Assembly: GCA_003485885.1 (NCBI GenBank)
Contig: DNHM01000476.1
Location: forward strand, 1 to 6,838
From: Acidimicrobiaceae bacterium
GTDB taxonomy: Bacteria > Actinomycetota > Acidimicrobiia > Acidimicrobiales > UBA10347
Direction: 5' to 3'
Length of the DNA stretch: 6,838 nucleotides
The notes below the pieces were generated by a model. The model was not told the origin of the DNA. It ran no database searches and saw nothing but the letters and a program-made list of their open reading frames with translations. Made by a program: the position numbers and the translations under genes. Shown here piece by piece: positions 6,182 through 6,838 of the stretch; positions within the stretch are counted from its first letter, which is position 1; every line of letters starts with the position of its first letter.

Positions 6182-6838
6182 TCAGGCTGCCCATTCTTGT
6201 TCGCCGTAGTTCGCGATGAGGTCGAGGACTTGGTCGACGTCGGCGGTGGTTACCCGGGGGTTCATGTACAGCAGCCGGAAGGCGTTGATGCCGTGCACCG
6301 GTTGGAAACCGATCATGGCGGTGCCGTCGTGTTGCATACGCGACTTGATGCGTGAAGCCACGGCGTGAAGACGCGCATGCTGGTCTTCGGACAAGGATGC
6401 AAGATCGAACGGGCGGAGCTCAGACGGCACCCACACAAAACACACGTTGGTGAACGGCCCCGGAACGAGGACGGCGAAGTCTTCACGCTCGACAACGACC
6501 GAGCGAGTGTGATCGGCCAACCCGACTGCGTGATCGACGCGATCGGCGAAGCCTTCGTCGCCAAACGTCTTCCATGTGAGCCATGCCTTGAGCACGTCGA
6601 CTCGACGACCGCAGTGAAAGGTGCGATCGCCTGCGTCGTATTCACCGAACTGCTTGTCGGCCTGGAAGATGTAGTTGGCCTTGGTCGAAAAGACCGGCGC
6701 CAGTTGGGTGGGATCCTTGACCAGCAACACGGTGCACTGCTGGGTGATACCCATCATCTTGTGCAGGTTCCACACCAGCGAGTCCGAGCGTTCGATCCCG
6801 TGCATCAAGCCAGCCTGACGAGGCGAGAACAACGCCGA
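6182..6838 (-). CDS. PLP-dependent decarboxylase, glutamate/cysteine-sulfinate type (C-terminal part)
   Basis: The last 218 residues of a group II pyridoxal decarboxylase are present; the gene runs past the window edge, since the frame is open to 6838. The TTG at 6830-6832 is an internal Leu codon, not a start, because family-like sequence continues on both sides. The Schiff-base Lys is fragment residue 27 in SLVWNLHKMMG (codon 6758-6760). Then follow YIFQADKQF, the YDAGDR stretch and CGRRVDVLKAWLTWK, which closely track animal GAD and cysteine sulfinic acid decarboxylase as I remember them. FTNVCFVWVPSELR and MIGFQP near the end also resemble the latter. R188 in FRLLYMNP matches the arginine that binds the substrate alpha-carboxylate in GAD. 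It should remove CO2 from an acidic amino acid (glutamate, aspartate or cysteine sulfinate) to give GABA, beta-alanine or hypotaurine. The residues that would separate these substrates lie in the missing N-terminal half (about 250-300 residues). The usual NPHK reads NLHK here. Confidence 0.9.
   Translation of the reverse strand, partial: SALFSPRQAGLMHGIERSDSLVWNLHKMMGITQQCTVLLVKDPTQLAPVFSTKANYIFQADKQFGEYDAGDRTFHCGRRVDVLKAWLTWKTFGDEGFADRVDHAVGLADHTRSVVVEREDFAVLVPGPFTNVCFVWVPSELRPFDLASLSEDQHARLHAVASRIKSRMQHDGTAMIGFQPVHGINAFRLLYMNPRVTTADVDQVLDLIANYGEQEWAA

Noticed and set aside
6830..6832. TTG as the start codon of the decarboxylase
   Set aside because: The family needs some 250-300 more residues upstream, the frame stays open to the edge, and the codon sits within a conserved stretch before the PLP lysine.

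Overview
The window reads as a fragment of a moderately high-GC bacterial chromosome. Codon third positions favour C and G, and the gene types (an MMPL-type RND transporter, a type I Baeyer-Villiger monooxygenase and class III aminotransferases) are common together in Actinobacteria, perhaps an Acidimicrobiia-like lineage. That placement is inference from composition and gene content only. No rRNA, tRNA, transposase, phage gene or CRISPR array is visible.

Layout. Positions 1-85 are a short leader with a good ribosome binding site. Positions 86-5207 hold three closely spaced plus-strand genes: an MMPL/RND membrane transporter (86-2284), a flavin-dependent Baeyer-Villiger monooxygenase resembling phenylacetone monooxygenase (2308-3921), and a class III PLP aminotransferase (3927-5207). 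The gaps are 23 and 5 nt, so they look like one operon. A strong terminator-like hairpin begins inside the aminotransferase stop codon. After a short promoter-like gap with its own dyad, a class I SAM-dependent methyltransferase follows on the plus strand (5291-6145). A second copy of the same hairpin begins inside its stop codon. The window ends with the C-terminal part of a minus-strand PLP-dependent decarboxylase of the animal glutamate/cysteine-sulfinate type (6182-6838, continuing past the edge), which converges on the methyltransferase.

How the genes may work together. The monooxygenase and the aminotransferase both act on carbonyl compounds, and the transporter is of a family that often moves lipids or hydrophobic molecules. 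A small pathway that modifies and moves a ketone- or lipid-like molecule is plausible but not shown by the sequence. The methyltransferase appears to be transcribed on its own and is bounded by the two hairpin copies. The decarboxylase is a separate transcription unit.

The most unusual signal is the pair of nearly identical 36-37 bp palindromic elements. Each supplies the TGA stop of the gene before it, and together they flank the methyltransferase as direct repeats.
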